Shown here in pieces: positions 16,395-24,536 of a stretch of 64,000 bases of DNA. Every line of letters begins with the position of its first letter. The stretch's first letter is position 1. Location of the stretch: positions 124,001-188,000 of the forward strand of contig JAJDED010000039.1 of NCBI GenBank assembly GCA_029259915.1, read 5' to 3'. A program made the position numbers and the translations under genes. The stretch is from Planctomycetota bacterium (lineage in GTDB: Bacteria > Planctomycetota > Planctomycetia > Pirellulales > Lacipirellulaceae). The notes beneath the pieces were generated by a model. It made no database searches and had not been told where the DNA came from. It worked only from the letters and a program-made list of their open reading frames with translations.

Positions 16395-17918
16395 TCAAGT
16401 GATGGGAACTTGGGGAGAAGTCGTTGAGGAGGGTAATGAGTAGGAAGGAGAAGGAAGGGACGGCGCCTTTTCTAGCTCGCGATTGGTTGCCAAAGCGACA
16501 ATTTCCGCTTCCAGTGGTTCGAGCAATTCCATTAGCTGGTTGATAGATTCACAGGAAGTAAGTCCCTCGGGCCGGATGCCAGTCACCCAGAGCCGACCAA
16601 TCACATGCTCGTCGGCAAACAGGGGAATCTCGGCACTCCAGCGCTCGCGTTTTTCGCTACTGTGGGGTTGTTTCCAGGCCGCGTGAAAACCTTCCTGGAG
16701 GGAGGCGATATTCAGATCGAGTTGCACTTCGACAAGACTCAGTCTTTTCGCATGTTCGGTGACCGCATGCCAAAGTAGATTCCAATCTCGCGAACCTTGC
16801 AGCCGGAAGGAGACTTCGCGGGTGTCGCCGCGTTGGAATAGAAACATCACAAACGATTTGAGTCGGCTCAGCAACATCAAGAATTCAATATGTCCAAATG
16901 CTTGGGTGGCAATTAGCATACACAGCACCGATCCGATAGCCACCAACGCGACCAAGTCGTTATGCATAAACGTGCTAAGCAGCGCTCCCGCACAGGTTAC
17001 TGCACAGCAGGCGGCCACGACTCCTAGTACGCGGGTGTTCTTGCCAAACATGGCCATCAACCGATGGTGAAGGTGCCCCCGGTCGGTGGCATAAATGCTT
17101 CGGCCCGTAAGCTTGCGACGCATGATCGCGGCAAACGAATCGAAAATTGGTAACGCCCAAATTGCTAATGGCGCAGCCATGGCTACCGTCGCCGAGGCTT
17201 TGAACGAGCCGCCGATGGCCAAGGTCCCCACGACCAAGCCGATAAGCATACTGCCGGCGTCTCCTAAAAAGATCTTTGCCGGTGGATAATTAAACCGTAG
17301 AAAACCAATCAAGCTGCCCGTAAATACGGCACCCACCACAGCCACGGCTTGCTGTCCAAAGAGTACGGCCATCACGGTAATGGTCGCACAAAGTATGATT
17401 CCAATAGTAGTGGCCAGCCCGTCGATGCCGTCGAGCAGATTGAGCGAATTCATGGCTCCCAAGAGCCAAAAGATCGTAAAGGGAACCGCAAAGTATCCCA
17501 GCGTGATTTTGTAGCCGAATACCGCGAATGCATTGATCTGCAATCCCGAAGCGATGACAATCGTCGCTGCGATAATTTGCCCAAGTAGCTTATAGCGGCC
17601 CCGCATGCCAAAGCGGTCGTCGTAAAGTCCCACGGCAACAATCCATGCACCGGCAAGCAGCAAGCCGCTGAGATAGGGAGCTTGTTCGCTCAGGATAGTT
17701 TGTAGCGGAGAACTGGAAAGATATTCCACCGCAAACGTGATCGCGGCTGCCAAGAACACGGCAAGCCCGCCACCGAGCGCCACTTCATGGCTGTGACTTT
17801 TATGGTGACCGTCGGGCCGATCCACGAATCCCCAACGTCGGGCTAGCAACCCGATGAAGTTGGTAAGCGGATAGCTAACTACCGCGGCAATAAGTCCAAC
17901 CGCTATCAGATAGATCAT
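16395..17918 (-). CDS. WecA/MraY-family undecaprenyl-phosphate sugar-1-phosphate transferase with C-terminal extension
   Basis: The protein is 507 residues. The first 350 form the multi-helix transferase core: RPDGHHKSHSHEVALGGG 34-51, the catalytic LYDD at 98-101, NSLNLLDGIDGLA 157-169, FLGDAGS 217-223 and the RGHLHHR loop at 280-286. It should load a sugar phosphate, probably GlcNAc-1-P given wecB nearby, onto undecaprenyl phosphate and so begin repeat-unit synthesis. After about residue 360 comes a soluble extension of roughly 145 residues without recognised motifs. WecA and MraY proteins usually end near 350-370, so this tail may be regulatory or scaffolding. It is the first committed step of the cluster. 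Confidence 0.9.
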   Translation of the reverse strand: MIYLIAVGLIAAVVSYPLTNFIGLLARRWGFVDRPDGHHKSHSHEVALGGGLAVFLAAAITFAVEYLSSSPLQTILSEQAPYLSGLLLAGAWIVAVGLYDDRFGMRGRYKLLGQIIAATIVIASGLQINAFAVFGYKITLGYFAVPFTIFWLLGAMNSLNLLDGIDGLATTIGIILCATITVMAVLFGQQAVAVVGAVFTGSLIGFLRFNYPPAKIFLGDAGSMLIGLVVGTLAIGGSFKASATVAMAAPLAIWALPIFDSFAAIMRRKLTGRSIYATDRGHLHHRLMAMFGKNTRVLGVVAACCAVTCAGALLSTFMHNDLVALVAIGSVLCMLIATQAFGHIEFLMLLSRLKSFVMFLFQRGDTREVSFRLQGSRDWNLLWHAVTEHAKRLSLVEVQLDLNIASLQEGFHAAWKQPHSSEKRERWSAEIPLFADEHVIGRLWVTGIRPEGLTSCESINQLMELLEPLEAEIVALATNRELEKAPSLPSPSYSLPSSTTSPQVPIT

Positions 17919-18500
17919 GTTGAAACAACTCCTAGGTGCTGCATACCCTGCTTGTCAAATCTCTGGCACGTACACAACGCTCAAAGAGGTTGCGTTCCTG
18001 TTTTCTGCTATTGTCCCCTTCAGCCACAAACTGCATAAGGACAATTGCAGCCCATTCCCAACAAGTGAGGGAATTCGCTCCGACGAGCAGGTAGAATCCA
18101 TTCAAATTGCCTGACCAGGCAAATCGATACGAATGGCAGTGCGATCGATGTTCCGTTTTCTTGCGGTCAACTCAACGAGCGGTAGGCCACTGCGAACAGC
18201 ATCCGCAATTTCCGGACCAATGCCAAAGCAAGCCGACAATCGTTCCAAAAATAAAAGTGCTGTCCGACCGGACCTATCCACTATCAAGCCAAAGACTTAA
18301 CCCGTGGCAAGCCGGCTCGAGCCCCCTTCGCCAGCTAAGGCCATCTTTACCGATTGACACGCTAATGTCAATGAAATGCGTGGCCCAACCAGCTTGAATG
18401 ATGCCGTTTCTCGACACCCGCCCACAGGACTGTTGTAAAGACGCCACGGCAAAAATGACTTGCTGGCAGAACCTTGGTAGCACCTTGAAGTTAAGAACGT
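17919..18500. other. Gap between wecB and the WecA-like gene, with promoter-like sequence and a doubtful small ORF
   Basis: A minus-strand frame of 61 codons (18102-18287, beginning MIVDRSGRTALLFLERL) has plausible codon use but no recognised domain and no clear ribosome-binding site. A promoter-like pair precedes it at 18344-18371. The rest of the 582 bases shows nothing I can name. It may be the leader of the downstream polysaccharide genes. Confidence 0.35.
18344..18371 (-). promoter_or_regulatory. Sigma-70-like promoter with overlapping TGACA-N6-TGTCA dyad
   Basis: On the minus strand TTGACA (18371-18366) is followed after 16 bases by TAAAGA (18349-18344). The -35 box overlaps a perfect dyad, TGACA and TGTCA separated by six bases, at 18355-18370. 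It would drive transcription toward the WecA-like gene and could be repressed by a protein bound to the dyad. It is a sequence match only. Confidence 0.35.
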
Positions 18501-19646
18501 TTACTTCAGGTCGAATACCCGCAGGAGTTGCTCGACAATTCGTTCAGATGCCCGACCGTCTCCGTATGGATTCTTGACGTTGGTCATCTTTTGATAGGCC
18601 CGGTCATCGGTTAGCAGCTCCGTAGTGGCGGCTACGATTTGCTCGGTCTTGGCACCAACCAACTTGACTGCGCCCGCCACGACGCCCTCAGGGCGTTCCG
18701 TGGTTTCTCGCATGACGAGCACCGGCTTGCCCAAGCTGGGAGCTTCTTCTTGCAACCCTCCCGAATCCGTGAGAATCAGGCGGCAACTTTTCGCCAGCGC
18801 CACAAACTGTGAGTAGGGCAGCGGAGAAATTAAACGGATGTTTTCAATGGCTTGCAGACGATCGGTGACGACCAACTGGACGCGAGGATTCAGATGCACG
18901 GGGTACACAAACAGGGATTCGGGGAACTTCGCAGCCAGTTTGGCCAAAGCTTCGCAAATTTGATCGAACCCGTCGCCAAAGTTCTCACGGCGATGGCCGG
19001 TGACAAGAATCAGCGGGCGGCTGAGCCAATCGCCGCCAATTAGTTCGCCCAGTTGTGCTTGAAGTTGGTTTTCAACATCCGGTTGCGATTGTCTCTCGAT
19101 TTCCATCAGCAACGCGTCGACCACGGTATTGCCTGTGACTACGATTGTCCGCTCGTCGATCCCCTCGGCCAGCAGTGCCTCGCGTGCTGTAGACGTCGGG
19201 CAAAAGTGCAGTGCTGTCAGCGGGCTGACCAATCGCCGATTGGCTTCTTCAGGAAATGGTGCACGCAAATTGTTGGTGCGGAGCCCGGCTTCCACATGGC
19301 CGAAAGGGATCTGGCGATAGAAGCTCGCAATCGCGGTACAAAGCACCGTGGTGGTATCGCCTTGAGCAAGCACAAAGTCGGGCTTGGCCGTGGAGAGTTG
19401 CGCGTCGATGCGTTCTATCAATCGTGCCGTGAGCCCCGCCAGCGATTGGTCGGGCTGCATCACCTGCAGTTCGGCATCGATCTGAATGTCGAACAAGTCG
19501 ATCACCTGCTGGATCATCTCTCGATGCTGCCCGGAATTAACGACGATCGCTTCCAGTTGCTGTGTACGCTGGAGTTGACGCACGACCGGCGCCAACTTGA
19601 TGGCCTCGGGCCTGGTTCCCATAAATACGGCGATACGGCGGGACAT
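18501..19646 (-). CDS. wecB: UDP-N-acetylglucosamine 2-epimerase (non-hydrolysing)
   Basis: The protein is 381 residues from ATG 19646. The first strand MSRRIAVFMGTRPEAIKLAPVVRQL is diagnostic of the non-hydrolysing UDP-GlcNAc 2-epimerase. Further signatures are VLAQGDTTTVLCTAIA, GHVEAGLRTNN with PFPEEANRRL, ILVTGHRRENFG, YPVHLNPRV and LTDSGGLQEEAPSLGKPVLVMRETTERPE. It converts UDP-GlcNAc to UDP-ManNAc in the cytosol, a precursor for surface polysaccharides. The frame stays open to a TTG at 19727, but family alignment and the ATG favour 19646. It is the upstream-most gene of the minus-strand polysaccharide run. Confidence 0.95.
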   Translation of the reverse strand: MSRRIAVFMGTRPEAIKLAPVVRQLQRTQQLEAIVVNSGQHREMIQQVIDLFDIQIDAELQVMQPDQSLAGLTARLIERIDAQLSTAKPDFVLAQGDTTTVLCTAIASFYRQIPFGHVEAGLRTNNLRAPFPEEANRRLVSPLTALHFCPTSTAREALLAEGIDERTIVVTGNTVVDALLMEIERQSQPDVENQLQAQLGELIGGDWLSRPLILVTGHRRENFGDGFDQICEALAKLAAKFPESLFVYPVHLNPRVQLVVTDRLQAIENIRLISPLPYSQFVALAKSCRLILTDSGGLQEEAPSLGKPVLVMRETTERPEGVVAGAVKLVGAKTEQIVAATTELLTDDRAYQKMTNVKNPYGDGRASERIVEQLLRVFDLK

Positions 19647-19780
19647 GCGTCTGTTCCGGTAGAACTGCTGGGGACGATTGTGGCTCTTGATGCTATCATG
19701 GTCGCCGGGCGAGTCCTCTGCAATCAATTTGTTTCTCGTCGGACGTCTGTTTTTTACCGTGCGAATTGGGAGGTTCCTAA

Positions 19781-20359
19781 ATGGCAGGACGAATATTGAC
19801 GGCTTCGGTGCTGTCGGCCGTACTTATGTTTGTGTGGGGTTTTGTGTTCTGGGGACTTCTAGGAGTCGGGTCTTCATTGTTGCAGCCGCTGCCTGCCGAA
19901 TTGGACGTATTGGCTTCGCTGCGCAACGTGCAGGCTCCAAGCGGGATGTACGTCTATCCGATGCCGGCAGACCCCGGTGACAAAGAGGCGCAAGCAGAGT
20001 GTGCTCGTAAATTTGAAGAGGGTCCCCTGTTGCGCATGGCTTATCGGGCAGAAGGGGGCTCGCCTATGACGCCAAAGATGTTTGCCCAGGGATTGGGTAT
20101 CAACTTTGTTGTTGCACTGTTAACCAGCCTGCTCGCGACATTGGCGGCAAGCGGATTGCCAACGTTTGGAAAGAGGTTCGTTTTCGTCCTGCTAGTAAGT
20201 TTGGTCTCGACGATCTGGTCCAATGTAGGCGACGTCTTGTGGTGGTTCCATTCGATGCGATTCTGCTTGGGCAATATGGCCTACACCATTGGCGCAGGCT
20301 TGGTGATGGCGCTGGTCGTCGCCGCGATTGTCCGCCGGCCAAGCGTAGCGGCAGATTGA
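19781..20359 (+). CDS. Small membrane protein of unknown function
   Basis: This 192-residue protein has an N-terminal helix (SVLSAVLMFVWGFVFWGLL), a soluble loop of about 75 residues rich in Pro and acidic residues, and three further hydrophobic helices near the C-terminus. GGGAGG shortly before ATG 19781 gives a good start. The overall plan, one helix then a loop and a helical bundle, resembles uncharacterised membrane proteins that I cannot name. It is divergent from wecB and lies 200 bp upstream of fae on the same strand. I see no motif that suggests a function. Confidence 0.7.
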   Translation: MAGRILTASVLSAVLMFVWGFVFWGLLGVGSSLLQPLPAELDVLASLRNVQAPSGMYVYPMPADPGDKEAQAECARKFEEGPLLRMAYRAEGGSPMTPKMFAQGLGINFVVALLTSLLATLAASGLPTFGKRFVFVLLVSLVSTIWSNVGDVLWWFHSMRFCLGNMAYTIGAGLVMALVVAAIVRRPSVAAD

Positions 20360-20562
20360 ACAGACTCTCCGCATCGGACACCATAAATCAGACATCTCAC
20401 ATCCGCGCTATCCGTGAAATCGGTGGTTTGAAGTAACGCCAAGGTACTCCATCTCAGGGGAGTTGCCTTGACGGGAGCGGCAATGCTATTCTGACCAGGG
20501 TCACACACCATCACGGAACGACTCGATCGTTTTTTGCAACCATATTTTGGAGAACCATTTCT

Positions 20563-21060
20563 ATGTCGATGTTTGTTGGAGAAGCGCTAGCCGGCGACGG
20601 CAACGAAATTGCTCATATCGATTTGCTGTTGGGCTCGAAGGACGGTCCGGTGGGACACGCCTACGCCAACGCCTTGGCGCGGCAAAGCGAAGGACACAGC
20701 AACCTGCTTGCTGTTCTGACGCCGAATTTGGCCGTGAAACCGTCGACCGTGATGGTCACCAAAGTTACGATCAAAGGCATGCGCCAAGCCGTGCAAATGT
20801 TTGGGCCCGCGCAAGCGGCTGTAGCCAAAGCGGTGGCCGACTCAGTGGGCGACGGGGTCATTTCAAAAGGGCAGGCCGAGGACTTGGTTTGCGTGTGCGG
20901 CGTGTTTATCCATCCCGAGGCAGCCGACGACAAAAAGATTTATGACTATAATTACGAAGCCACGAAGATGGCCATCAAAAACGCGATGGAAGGCAAGCCG
21001 ACCGTCGACGAAATGTTGGCCGGCAAAGACGAAGCGGCGCATCCCTTCCGCGGGTTCTGA
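20563..21060 (+). CDS. fae: Formaldehyde-activating enzyme
   Basis: This 165-residue protein is the length expected for Fae and is conserved along its whole length: GNEIAHIDLLLG with the catalytic histidine at residue 18, VGHAYANALARQ, LLAVLTPNLAVKPSTVM, KVTIKGMRQAVQMFGPAQAAVAKAVADSV, VFIHPEAADDKKI and YNYEATKMAIKNA. It condenses formaldehyde with tetrahydromethanopterin to methylene-H4MPT, the entry of the pterin-linked C1 oxidation or detoxification route. GGAG lies about ten bases upstream of the ATG. The next gene, about 210 bp downstream, encodes the following enzyme of the route. Planctomycetes are known to carry these genes. Confidence 0.97.
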   Translation: MSMFVGEALAGDGNEIAHIDLLLGSKDGPVGHAYANALARQSEGHSNLLAVLTPNLAVKPSTVMVTKVTIKGMRQAVQMFGPAQAAVAKAVADSVGDGVISKGQAEDLVCVCGVFIHPEAADDKKIYDYNYEATKMAIKNAMEGKPTVDEMLAGKDEAAHPFRGF

Positions 21061-21094
21061 CAATCGCGACAAGACAAACGCTGGAATTTTTTTG

Positions 21095-21224
21095 AACCAC
21101 GAAGACACTATAGACACAAAGAAAAAAGGAATTCAGGAATGAGGAATGGAAGATCCGTAGGTCAGGTGCCGCACCTGACATCCACACTTCTTCCTTTCTT
21201 AGTGACTATAGTGTCTTCGTGGTT
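21095..21224. repeat. Inverted-repeat element, AACCACGAAGACAC family (copy 1), with a nested palindrome
   Basis: The outer arms AACCACGAAGACACTATAG (21095-21113) and 21206-21224 are exact inverted copies over 19 bases. Inside lies an unrelated perfect palindrome, GTCAGGTGC/GCACCTGAC, at 21161-21179, as if one element had inserted into another. It sits between fae and the methylene-H4MPT dehydrogenase gene. Confidence 0.85.
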
Positions 21225-21273
21225 AATTCCCTTCCGTTAAAAATTGCGGCATTTTGGGTTTGGAAGATTTGCA

Positions 21274-22146
21274 ATGAAACGAATCCTCTTGTGTTTGGAT
21301 GGCGATGCGCAACCGAGTGTGTTTGATAGCGTGGTGGCCATCGATGCGGGGGTCGATCATTTGTTGCGACACGCGGGAGTAGCCCCGGCAGATGTGCGCG
21401 AATTGGTGCATGGGGCGATGTTTACCCGTGGCGGCGAAGCGCTGCGCAGCACAGCCGTCTTCATCGGTGGCAGCGACATGCACCAGGGCGAGCAACTGCT
21501 AGCCGCGGTCCAGCAAGCGTTTTTCGGACCAGTTCGGGTGTCGGTTATGCTCGATTGCAATGGGGCCAACACCACCGCCGCTGCCGCGGTTATTACGGCC
21601 CGTCGGCACATTCCTCTGGGTCCTGAAACAACCGCCGTGGTGCTTGGTGCCACGGGCCCTGTCGGCCAACGGGTGGTGAGGATGCTTGCTCAGGAAGGGA
21701 CCGAAGTGCGGGTCGCTTCGCGTCGCATGTCGCGAGCCGAAGGGGTTTGCCATCGGGTTTCGCGGGCTGTAAGCGGTGCGCGTGTCACTCCGCATGCGTG
21801 CGAAGACACCCGCTGCGAGGGGCTGATTGAAGGGGCTCAGCTGGTGATTTCAGCCGGGGCAGCGGGGGCGGAATTGTTTAGCCAAACCGCGCGCGAGTCT
21901 TGTGCTTCGCTCCGCGTGGCGATCGATCTCAACGCGGTCCCCCCCTCGGGAATCGGCGGCATCGCACCGCAAGACAAAGCCGTAGAGCATAATGGCACGA
22001 TTTGCTACGGAGCACTCGGCGTCGGTGGATTGAAAATGAAACTGCACAAGACGGCAATTCAACGGTTGTTTCAAGCAAACGACCACGTGTTCGACGCCGA
22101 TACCATTTATGCCCTGGGGAAAAGCATAGAGCTCGAACCCAAATAG
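21274..22146 (+). CDS. NAD(P)-dependent methylene-tetrahydromethanopterin dehydrogenase
   Basis: The protein is 290 residues from ATG 21274. The N-terminal domain has LLCLDGDAQPSVFDSVVAIDAGVDHLL and FIGGSDMHQGEQLL, which fit the pterin-binding part of MtdA/MtdB-type enzymes. The Rossmann domain has VVLGATGPVGQRVVRMLAQEG with VRVASRRMSRAE, and the C-terminus has IDLNAVPPSGIGGI and GALGVGGLKMKLH. It oxidises methylene-H4MPT to methenyl-H4MPT. Planctomycetes are reported to use a distinct class called MtdC, so the exact class (MtdB or MtdC) is left open. The start follows GGAAG closely; an upstream ATG at 21244 would add ten residues and is less likely. It sits directly after fae and before a TPR-like gene. 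Confidence 0.9.
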   Translation: MKRILLCLDGDAQPSVFDSVVAIDAGVDHLLRHAGVAPADVRELVHGAMFTRGGEALRSTAVFIGGSDMHQGEQLLAAVQQAFFGPVRVSVMLDCNGANTTAAAAVITARRHIPLGPETTAVVLGATGPVGQRVVRMLAQEGTEVRVASRRMSRAEGVCHRVSRAVSGARVTPHACEDTRCEGLIEGAQLVISAGAAGAELFSQTARESCASLRVAIDLNAVPPSGIGGIAPQDKAVEHNGTICYGALGVGGLKMKLHKTAIQRLFQANDHVFDADTIYALGKSIELEPK

Positions 22147-22155
22147 GTGGCATTC

Positions 22156-22704
22156 ATGGCTAAGCGCACTTCTTCAAGCAATTCGATCTCCGTCCGTCGC
22201 GCTAAAAGTGGCAACGGTTGGGTGCTGGTTCATCCGTCTGCGGTACGCGACCGGGCCGAGGATTTGGAGGAAGTTCAGTCGATGATCGACGCCGGCGAAG
22301 GAGACATCGCCATCGACGAGTTGCGTTGGCTGCTCGGAAGTTGCAGCGAAATGATTGCGGGGCATTTCTTGTTGGGCAAGCTTGCGGTGGAAGTCGACAA
22401 CGATATCCCGCTGGCCCGGGGGCATTTTGGCTTTGGCTATATGTTAGGCCTCAAGGCTTTGCGTCGGGCCAAGTTGCCGAAGCCGGTGCCGGCGCTGCAC
22501 CCGGCCAACCGAGCGTTTTTTGATTCAGGACGTGGGCTCTGTTGGAGTCTCCATCAACTTGGCAAAAAAGAAATGGCCCTGGAGGTCGCCGAACAACTAC
22601 TCGCACTCGACCCCGACGATCCCCTGGGACTCGCCGGTTGGCTCGACGAAATCCGCTCCGACGGTCAAACCGTGATTGAAATCTGTTCGTTGTGGAAGAA
22701 ATGA
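22156..22704 (+). CDS. TPR-like hypothetical protein linked to the C1 genes
   Basis: This 182-residue protein contains helical pairs that resemble two or three tetratricopeptide units: MIDAGEGDIAIDELRWLL, MIAGHFLLGKLAVEV and CWSLHQLGKKEMALEVAEQLLALDPDDPLG. Its central part has conserved-looking aromatic residues (RGHFGFGYMLGLKAL). It starts at ATG 22156, ten bases after the stop of the dehydrogenase gene, with AGGTGG as its ribosome-binding site, so the two are almost certainly co-transcribed. A scaffold or regulatory role in C1 metabolism is inference from position. I do not recognise a named family. Confidence 0.75.
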   Translation: MAKRTSSSNSISVRRAKSGNGWVLVHPSAVRDRAEDLEEVQSMIDAGEGDIAIDELRWLLGSCSEMIAGHFLLGKLAVEVDNDIPLARGHFGFGYMLGLKALRRAKLPKPVPALHPANRAFFDSGRGLCWSLHQLGKKEMALEVAEQLLALDPDDPLGLAGWLDEIRSDGQTVIEICSLWKK

Positions 22705-22762
22705 ACCGCCAAGAGCGCCAATCTCTTTCTGACCTCCGATCTCTGACCTCTGACCTCTTCGC

Positions 22763-24097
22763 TCACGGCAAAGGGATCTCTTTGAGTTCGTAGTCGATTG
22801 GCACGCGTACGATTGCCGCGGGGGTTCGGTAGACCCACGAGTATTGGCCAATCGTTCCCTCCGGCACATCAAAAAAATAGGCGAGCCCCACTTCACGTTT
22901 GGTTTGCCGAGTGGTTTCGAAGCCGGCGTGATCGATGATCTCGCCTTTGTCGTTGGTGAGATAGGTAAGATTTTGAAATACCCAACCTCGATGCGATTCG
23001 AGCGCTGCCTCTTCGCTTTCGACGACGATTCGCATGTGGACTTCCCACAGGGCACGATTCTTACGCACCTGATCGAGCACCACCTTCACGCCTCCCTGTT
23101 GTTGCTCGACGTCGCGCGCTTCTTCGAGATTGGAGAATTGAAATTCGACCATCCGCCCCGGCACCAAGGCGGATAGCTGTCCGCGGAAACTTGTGATCGT
23201 TGTGATGTTGCGCGCCGGTAACGCGAGCGGAATGGTCAGCTCCGTGGCATGGCTGCCGGGCTGGACTTCTACGTCGAGCACCGCATGCGGGCTATCGAGT
23301 GGGAGCTTGGAGCCGTCGTTCGCCACGGCAGTAATCTGCTCGACCGATTGCGAGATCGCGATCGGCCGCAGCCGCGGTTCCCAAGCAATTTCCAATTCGA
23401 GGCGGGTGCCTTGCTGATCAGCAATCCGCAAATTCTTCTGCGCAATCACGTTGACCGCCTCGACACGAAACGGCCCGGCATAGCTGACTCGACCGCTGCG
23501 CGGTTGGGCCCCCGGCTCGCGGCTGATCACCGCCAGCGCATTTTCTCCCGAAAACGAGTAGAGCCCCAACTCGGCTGCATCCAAAACCTTATCGAGCGCT
23601 GGCCAGAATTCGTCATCGACGTCAACCGTCACTTGCTGCCGCGCGTTTTGACCAAATTGCTGTCGCTGGTCCTCCAGGCGATTGCCCGTTTGCACATGAA
23701 TTTTTTCGAGCACTGTGGCCAAATCCATAGCATCGGCCGAGAGCGAAAAGCGGCTTGCAGACACCGCAAAGTCGGCCGCGCGCGATTCCACCAGCTGACG
23801 AATCCGCGTCAGACGGTTTTGAACTTCCTCGGGCATGCCGTCAATCGGACGCGGGAGCAACTTCAATAAACGACCGCATGCTTCGGCGTCGTCCGCTGGT
23901 GCGAGCTTTAACAATGATGCTTCCGCTTCGTCGCGCTGGGCAGTTTGGCTGTCGTTCAGTTGGCGCACAAGTTCATCAAGACGCTCGGCAGAAAAGTCCT
24001 CAGCCGCCTGCGCCAACGTCGCAAGTGTCATGGCCCAAATCAGGAACGTAACTCTCATAAAAAAGGCGCCAGACATTTTTCTAAAATCGCGGAACAT
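22763..24097 (-). CDS. Exported protein of unknown function
   Basis: The protein is 444 residues with an N-terminal signal peptide (LIWAMTLATLAQAA). Starts at codons 1, 8 or 14 are possible; ATG 24058, giving MRVTFLIW, yields the cleanest signal. A helical region rich in Glu, Arg and Gln follows, then a segment (DLATVLEKIHVQTGN and QQVTVDVDDEFWPALDKVL) that resembles the short N-terminal domain of secretin-type proteins. The rest is beta-rich. The pattern is common in planctomycete genomes as an uncharacterised exported protein. It is convergent with the TPR-like gene and divergent from the BBP7-type gene. No catalytic motif is visible. Confidence 0.75.
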   Translation of the reverse strand: MFRDFRKMSGAFFMRVTFLIWAMTLATLAQAAEDFSAERLDELVRQLNDSQTAQRDEAEASLLKLAPADDAEACGRLLKLLPRPIDGMPEEVQNRLTRIRQLVESRAADFAVSASRFSLSADAMDLATVLEKIHVQTGNRLEDQRQQFGQNARQQVTVDVDDEFWPALDKVLDAAELGLYSFSGENALAVISREPGAQPRSGRVSYAGPFRVEAVNVIAQKNLRIADQQGTRLELEIAWEPRLRPIAISQSVEQITAVANDGSKLPLDSPHAVLDVEVQPGSHATELTIPLALPARNITTITSFRGQLSALVPGRMVEFQFSNLEEARDVEQQQGGVKVVLDQVRKNRALWEVHMRIVVESEEAALESHRGWVFQNLTYLTNDKGEIIDHAGFETTRQTKREVGLAYFFDVPEGTIGQYSWVYRTPAAIVRVPIDYELKEIPLP

Positions 24098-24536
24098 AAC
24101 GCGATTTATTGTACCGGCATTATTTGCGTCTTGCGACTCGTTACACGCGGTGTTTCTTAAGTGAGATACGCCAATTTTTGAACACTCATCGTCGCTAATC
24201 TTCGCTAATAAATCAGATCCGTGCGGATTAGCGACGATTAGCGTTCCTTTCTAAAACATGCAGTAAGAGGTAGTCACACGAACAAAGCGCATCGAATTGA
24301 CACACTTTCGACGTAAATCTGCATGCCAATAGCGACATTTGGCGTCCAGTTATTCCGATTCGGTAAAATCTTCACGCCGCTCGGCAAAAGCGATGCCTAG
24401 GTCCCATTGCTGGTCGATGCGATTGATGGATGCATCCTACGGGTTGCATTAGCTCGGAAGCCCGAACTCCTGGGCTCCCAACACAATCGTAAAATCCGGT
24501 CGCAGGGATCAGTGACTTTCTTGGAAGGAGCCAAGG
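24098..24536. other. Divergent intergenic region with inverted repeat
   Basis: There is no gene in these 439 bases. A 13-bp perfect inverted repeat, ATCGTCGCTAATC (24188-24200) with 24226-24238, lies between two divergent genes, with a further partial copy of its arm at 24201-24208 and 24238-24243. AAGGAG at 24524-24529 is the ribosome-binding site of the BBP7-type gene. Confidence 0.6.

Noticed and set aside
18102-18287. A 61-codon minus-strand gene between wecB and the WecA-like gene
   Set aside because: No ribosome-binding site or known domain; kept only as part of the gap description.
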